Source of the DNA: Flavobacteriales bacterium
GTDB lineage: Bacteria; Bacteroidota; Bacteroidia; Flavobacteriales_D; Sanyastnellaceae
Direction: 5' to 3'
Assembly (NCBI GenBank): GCA_947448135.1
Contig: CANFLZ010000006.1
Location: forward strand, 1 to 64,000
Length of the DNA stretch: 64,000 nt
Positions 60,544 to 64,000 of this stretch are shown here, in pieces (positions within the stretch are counted from its first letter, which is position 1; each line of letters starts with the position of its first letter). The notes under the pieces were generated by a model, which had not been told where the DNA came from, made no database searches, and was given only the letters and a program-made list of their open reading frames with translations. The translations under genes and the position numbers were made by a program.

Positions 60544-60882
60544 ATGGCAGGAGTAAGACTTGAGAAATTTTCAGCCTTGATCAAAAAGGAAATGTCGACC
60601 ATTTTTCAAAGAAATGGCAACGATTGGTTCCCAGGGATTTTGGTAACAGTAACGATGGTAAGGGTTTCACCTGATTTGGGATATGCGAAGGTGTACATTT
60701 CGGTTTTCCCAGTCGAGAAGCGTGAAGTAGTATTGGAGTGGATAGAGGAAAATGCTGCATTGGTCAGAAAAAACTTAGGATTGGTGGTTGGAAAACAAAT
60801 GAGAAAAGTTCCGGAATTGCAATTTTTTATTGACGATTCATTGGATTATTCAGAAGAAATTAATCGTTTATTGAAAAAGTAA
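60544..60882 (+). CDS. rbfA: Ribosome-binding factor A
   Basis: 112 residues from ATG 60544 (MAGVRLEKFSALIKKEM). KH-like fold protein needed for late maturation of the 30S subunit, near the 16S 5' end. Family motifs: VTVTMVRVSPDLGYAKVYISV and KVPELQFFIDDSLDYSEEIN. Slightly short but complete. The in-frame ATGs at 60481, 60517 and 60526 are upstream of the -7 box and are rejected. First gene of a run with the methyltransferase 2 nt downstream. Confidence 0.92.
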   Translation: MAGVRLEKFSALIKKEMSTIFQRNGNDWFPGILVTVTMVRVSPDLGYAKVYISVFPVEKREVVLEWIEENAALVRKNLGLVVGKQMRKVPELQFFIDDSLDYSEEINRLLKK

Positions 60883-60884
60883 TC

Positions 60885-61691
60885 ATGCATTACGATCCCA
60901 TTAAAAGAAAATTAGGTGTGGTATTCAATACCGCAGGATGGACACGCGTTTTGTTTTACCAATTGCTCGATTTGCTATTACTCCGATCTTGGCATATCAG
61001 ACGTGCTTTGAAAGCATGGAAAGCGGAGCAGAAGGGAGCAGTGCATATTTTGGATGCAGGTTTCGGATTTGGTCAGTACACATACCGCATGTCCAAAGAG
61101 TGTCCATACGAGAGCATTGATGCAGTTGATTTAAAAGAAGAACAAGTAGCGGATTGCGATCAATTTTTCAAAAAGCAGGGTGTTGCTAATGTTCATTTCC
61201 AAACAGGTGATTTGACCACATTTGTGCGCCCCGAGAAATACAATTTGGTGTTGTGTGTTGATGTAATGGAACACATCGAAGAAGATGTGCAAGTTTTAAC
61301 CAACTATTGCAACAGTTTGAAGAAAGGGGGAATGTTGCTCATCTCCACACCCAGTGATCAAGGTGGAAGTGATGTTCATGATGACGGAGAGACCAGCTTC
61401 ATTGAGGAGCATGTTCGGGACGGATATGGAATCGATGATATGGCTCAAAAGCTTCGTACAGCTGGTTTTGAACGTTGGGATATTCGTTATTCCTACGGAA
61501 AAGCGGGACGTATTTCATGGTTGTTGAGTATGAAGTATCCCATGTTAATGCTCAATGCTAGTGGACTGTTTTACGCGATTCTTCCTTTCTATTATTTGAT
61601 TGCCTACCCGATCGCTTTTGTATTAAATGCCATCGATGTTCGTGTGCACAATTCTACTGGAACTGGTTTAATTGTAAAAGCCTGGAAGTAA
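60885..61691 (+). CDS. Class I SAM-dependent methyltransferase
   Basis: 268 residues. SAM motif I is ILDAGFGFGQYTYRM, then the acidic IDAVDLKEEQV, and LVLCVDVMEHIEEDV as post-motif region. The C-terminal part has a hydrophobic stretch (about 221-243), so it may touch the membrane. The methyl acceptor is unknown; a lipid or quinone-like target would fit the hydrophobic tail, but that is a guess. It sits 2 nt after rbfA and 1 nt before the permease gene. Confidence 0.85.
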   Translation: MHYDPIKRKLGVVFNTAGWTRVLFYQLLDLLLLRSWHIRRALKAWKAEQKGAVHILDAGFGFGQYTYRMSKECPYESIDAVDLKEEQVADCDQFFKKQGVANVHFQTGDLTTFVRPEKYNLVLCVDVMEHIEEDVQVLTNYCNSLKKGGMLLISTPSDQGGSDVHDDGETSFIEEHVRDGYGIDDMAQKLRTAGFERWDIRYSYGKAGRISWLLSMKYPMLMLNASGLFYAILPFYYLIAYPIAFVLNAIDVRVHNSTGTGLIVKAWK

Positions 61692-61692
61692 A

Positions 61693-62919
61693 ATGCGATT
61701 GGATTTATTCTTCGCATATCGCTATTTATTTTCTAAAAAATCAAAAGGGATTATTCGATTAATCTCTTCCATTTCCATGATTGTCGTTGCCTTTGTTGCG
61801 GCGGCCATGATTATTGTGATGTCCGCTTTTCAGGGAATTGAAAATCTAGTGGATGATTTGTTTTCTCATTTCGATGCTCCCATCGTTATCCATTCTCCGA
61901 GTAAAAAATTCTTTCGTCAAGATTTGATCAGCCAAGACTTGCTCTCAGATGCTCAAGTGAAATTTGCAGAACCTGTTTTGGAGAGCGATGTTTGGATCCA
62001 TTACGATGCCGCAGATGCGGTGATTCAAATGAAGGGCGTTTCTAATGATTACGGCAATCATTCGGGCATGTCGCAGTTGACCATCGCAGGTGGATTTGAC
62101 ACTTCAGACACGATGCACTGTGGCGCAGTTCCAGGATTGGGGGTTTGTGGCGAATTAAAAATTCCGGTTGGAGATCATCTCGGGCAAAGTTTTCAATTGC
62201 GTGCGCCTATTCCAGGAAAAAAACTCTCTCGTTTTCGTGAAAATGCATTTGCAGAAATGGATGCCTACGTGATGGGCGTATTCTCTGCCAATGCGGAGTT
62301 GGACGTAAAGTATGTTTTTGTTCCCTTGTCAAAAGCGGAACAATTGCTCGACAAAAAAGGAGAAATTTCAAGCTGTGAAATTTATCTTAACAGGGAGGAG
62401 GACGCCCTTACTTTTCAGGAGAAATGGCAGCCCATTTTGCAAAAAGATTCTTTGCAGATTACCACGAGAAATGAACGCAATGCGTTGATATATAAAACCA
62501 CACAATCGGAGAAATGGGCCACCTTCGCTATCTTGTTTTTTATTCTCCTTATCGCAACTTTCAATATCGTAGCGGCATTGTCCATGATGATGATTGAAAA
62601 GAAAAAAGACATCGCTGTCTTGCAATCGATGGGTGCTTCAGTCGAATTCATCAGACGTGTTTTCACACTTGAGGGAATATTGATCAATGCCATCGGTTCA
62701 TGTATTGGCGTTGGTTTGGGTGTCTTGATCTGTTTCTTGCAGCAGAAATTGGGCTTCATAACGATGGAAGGCGCAGTGGTGGAGAGCTATCCTGTTGAAT
62801 TTACGCCCGGAATAGTGTTGGGAATATTGACCACAGTTTTGATCACTGGGTCGGTATTCTGTATCATCATGGTTCGTTTTCTATGGCGCTCCATGAAAAT
62901 GACGATCGCTCAGAATTAA
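61693..62919 (+). CDS. FtsX/LolE-type ABC transporter permease
   Basis: 408 residues, four transmembrane helices: one at about 26-46, then a periplasmic domain of about 220 residues (MacB_PCD type), then three at about 270-290, 320-345 and 370-395. The FtsX-fold core is FNIVAALSMMMIEKKKDIAVLQSMGAS, broken here only for length by IEKKKDIAVLQSMGAS as the coupling segment. Closest in layout to LolC/LolE lipoprotein-release permeases. The ATPase (LolD) is not in the window. It is third in the rbfA run. Confidence 0.87.
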   Translation: MRLDLFFAYRYLFSKKSKGIIRLISSISMIVVAFVAAAMIIVMSAFQGIENLVDDLFSHFDAPIVIHSPSKKFFRQDLISQDLLSDAQVKFAEPVLESDVWIHYDAADAVIQMKGVSNDYGNHSGMSQLTIAGGFDTSDTMHCGAVPGLGVCGELKIPVGDHLGQSFQLRAPIPGKKLSRFRENAFAEMDAYVMGVFSANAELDVKYVFVPLSKAEQLLDKKGEISSCEIYLNREEDALTFQEKWQPILQKDSLQITTRNERNALIYKTTQSEKWATFAILFFILLIATFNIVAALSMMMIEKKKDIAVLQSMGASVEFIRRVFTLEGILINAIGSCIGVGLGVLICFLQQKLGFITMEGAVVESYPVEFTPGIVLGILTTVLITGSVFCIIMVRFLWRSMKMTIAQN

Positions 62920-62974
62920 CACTCTTTTGTTTCCAATTCTATTTTCTCCAAACCCTTTGCCAGCTTTCTCCAAC

Positions 62975-62982
62975 TATTTTTG
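62975..62982 (+). promoter_or_regulatory. -7 element of AsmA-like gene, predicted leaderless
   Basis: TATTTTTG, a perfect TAnnTTTG. The second of two tandem ATGs (62987) lies exactly 4 nt after it, the same spacing as elsewhere in the window. Confidence 0.45.
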
Positions 62983-62986
62983 AATG

Positions 62987-64000
62987 ATGGAGAAAAGGAA
63001 ATGGTTGCGCAAATTGATGTGGTCGCTGCTCGCGATAATAGCGCTGCTTTTGATTTCTTTGACTACCATTGTTGTTGTATACAAAGACGATATCATTTCC
63101 AAGGCTGTAGCGGGCATTCAGGAAAATTTAAAAACAAAGTCGAGTTACTCCTCCATTGATATTTCGATTTGGTCTTCATTTCCCTTATTGGGTGTTGAGA
63201 TGAAAGACATTTATGTTGAAGATGCATTTGCCAAAGGTGATACGCTGCTGTATGCTAAAAAGTTTGCGTTGGCTTTTGATTGGTTGGATGCAATGTCAGG
63301 CAGTTACAGCATTTCAAAAATTTTGATTGACAATGCGCAACTCAATTTTATCAAGGACAAGAACGGAAACAACAATTGGGAAGTGCTCCAAGAAATCTCC
63401 GCGGGTAGTGATTTTCAATTGGGCTTGCGTAAAATGCGTTTTAAATCTACCGATATCGTTTACTGGGATGCAAGAAGTGACTTTTTTCAATCTACCAATT
63501 TCAAGGATTTACAATTGAAGGGAAATTTTTCCAACGAGCAAATTTTATTAGAAGTAAATACGGATGCACTACTGGAGGATTTGTACATGGACGGGAAGAC
63601 TTACGTGCACAATATTTCTTGGCAATGGGAAGGCGAGGTGATGTACGATCAAACGAGGCAGTATTTAGAGATTGCTCAGGGTGATTGGGAAATTCTCAAT
63701 TCTCCGATTTCGATTACGGGTTGGCTCGATTTTAAACAGGGATTGGGACATGGCCAATGGACCAGTGAATCCATTTCAGCCGAGAAGTGGATTGGCGCGA
63801 TGCCCGCCTGGATTTCAGGCCCAATCAAATCCTATCAGCCCAATGGCACATTGTCTATCAATGGCAGTTTTGACGGCAAGTTCTCCAATCCAAAAATTCA
63901 AGTTGCTATAAAAGGCAAAAATGGAAAGTTGATTGAGCCGAAATCGGGAACCGCTTTGGAAGAACTAACGCTTCAATTGAATTTTGAAATTATTAATGGA
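62987..64000 (+). CDS. AsmA-family membrane protein, 3' end beyond window
   Basis: The frame is open from ATG 62984/62987 to the last base: 338 codons from 62987, no stop in the window. A basic N-terminus (MEKRKWLRKLMW) and one transmembrane helix (SLLAIIALLLISLTTIVVVY) are followed by a periplasmic beta-rich repeat domain with the AsmA pattern (IDISIWSSFPLLGVEMKDI, FALAFDWLDAMSG, ISKILIDNAQLNF). AsmA-like proteins are now thought to move phospholipids between membranes. 62987 is preferred because of the 4-nt spacing to the -7 box. Placed after the LolE-like permease, it adds to the envelope theme. Confidence 0.87.
   Translation, partial: MEKRKWLRKLMWSLLAIIALLLISLTTIVVVYKDDIISKAVAGIQENLKTKSSYSSIDISIWSSFPLLGVEMKDIYVEDAFAKGDTLLYAKKFALAFDWLDAMSGSYSISKILIDNAQLNFIKDKNGNNNWEVLQEISAGSDFQLGLRKMRFKSTDIVYWDARSDFFQSTNFKDLQLKGNFSNEQILLEVNTDALLEDLYMDGKTYVHNISWQWEGEVMYDQTRQYLEIAQGDWEILNSPISITGWLDFKQGLGHGQWTSESISAEKWIGAMPAWISGPIKSYQPNGTLSINGSFDGKFSNPKIQVAIKGKNGKLIEPKSGTALEELTLQLNFEIING

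Overview
The window looks like a chromosome segment of a Bacteroidota bacterium, most likely order Flavobacteriales. A Crocinitomicaceae/Fluviicola-like relative is a guess I cannot test here. The evidence is a fused MurF-alanine racemase, seven exported proteins with type IX secretion (T9SS) C-terminal signals (six type A, one type B), TonB-dependent receptors, a DUF2480 protein, and promoters of the Bacteroidota TTG/TAnnTTTG type. Base composition looks even (GC in the low 40s by eye). I see no insertion sequence, prophage, integrase, CRISPR array or rRNA.

Layout. 1-3.9 kb: 3' end of rodA, converging with an mlaF/mlaE-like lipid transport pair; then a 41-residue lipoprotein, an SprT-like metalloprotease and a TlpA-like thioredoxin. 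4-8.9 kb: two divergent T9SS cargo genes, purH, yebC. 8.9-20.6 kb: a long plus-strand run of tdk, murF-alr, a secreted subtilase-like protein, a T9SS type B protein, riboflavin synthase, rseP and an unrecognised exported protein, then tRNA-Leu(CAA). 20.8-27.4 kb: a small thioredoxin, an SRAP protein paired with a short DnaE polymerase, and a TonB receptor. 27.4-38.5 kb: pth, a large T9SS protein, ispD, oligopeptidase B, and a minus-strand group of TonB receptor, kdsB, SPOR protein and HAD hydrolase. 38.6-50.4 kb: a seven-repeat SBBP propeller with a coupled lipoprotein, dxs, a DUF2480 protein, a histidine kinase, an acetyltransferase, miaE, a T9SS protein and rnr. 50.5-57.8 kb: two LPS-type glycosyltransferases converging on a coupled minus-strand run comEB-ctpA-rnpA-ctpA-O-antigen ligase. 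57.9-64 kb: cobalamin adenosyltransferase, a DUF2795 protein, aspartate kinase, an acetyltransferase, rbfA, a methyltransferase, an FtsX/LolE-type permease and the start of an AsmA-like gene cut by the window end.

Much of the content serves the envelope: peptidoglycan (rodA, murF-alr, SPOR), LPS (kdsB, GT2, GT9, ligase), lipid traffic (mlaEF, LolE-like, AsmA), outer-membrane uptake and surface proteins. Packing is tight: many ATGA overlaps and tail-to-tail overlaps up to 65 nt. There is no gene-free stretch over 300 bases.

The least expected signal is regulatory. At least six starts have a perfect or near-perfect TAnnTTTG element exactly 4 nt before ATG, which predicts leaderless mRNAs; several others fit less well. 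I did not find a multi-gene system that is clearly new. The best candidates for follow-up are the leaderless promoter grammar, the SRAP-DnaE pair with its inverted repeat, the subtilase whose catalytic Asp position reads Glu, and the overlap and embedded-terminator arrangements.
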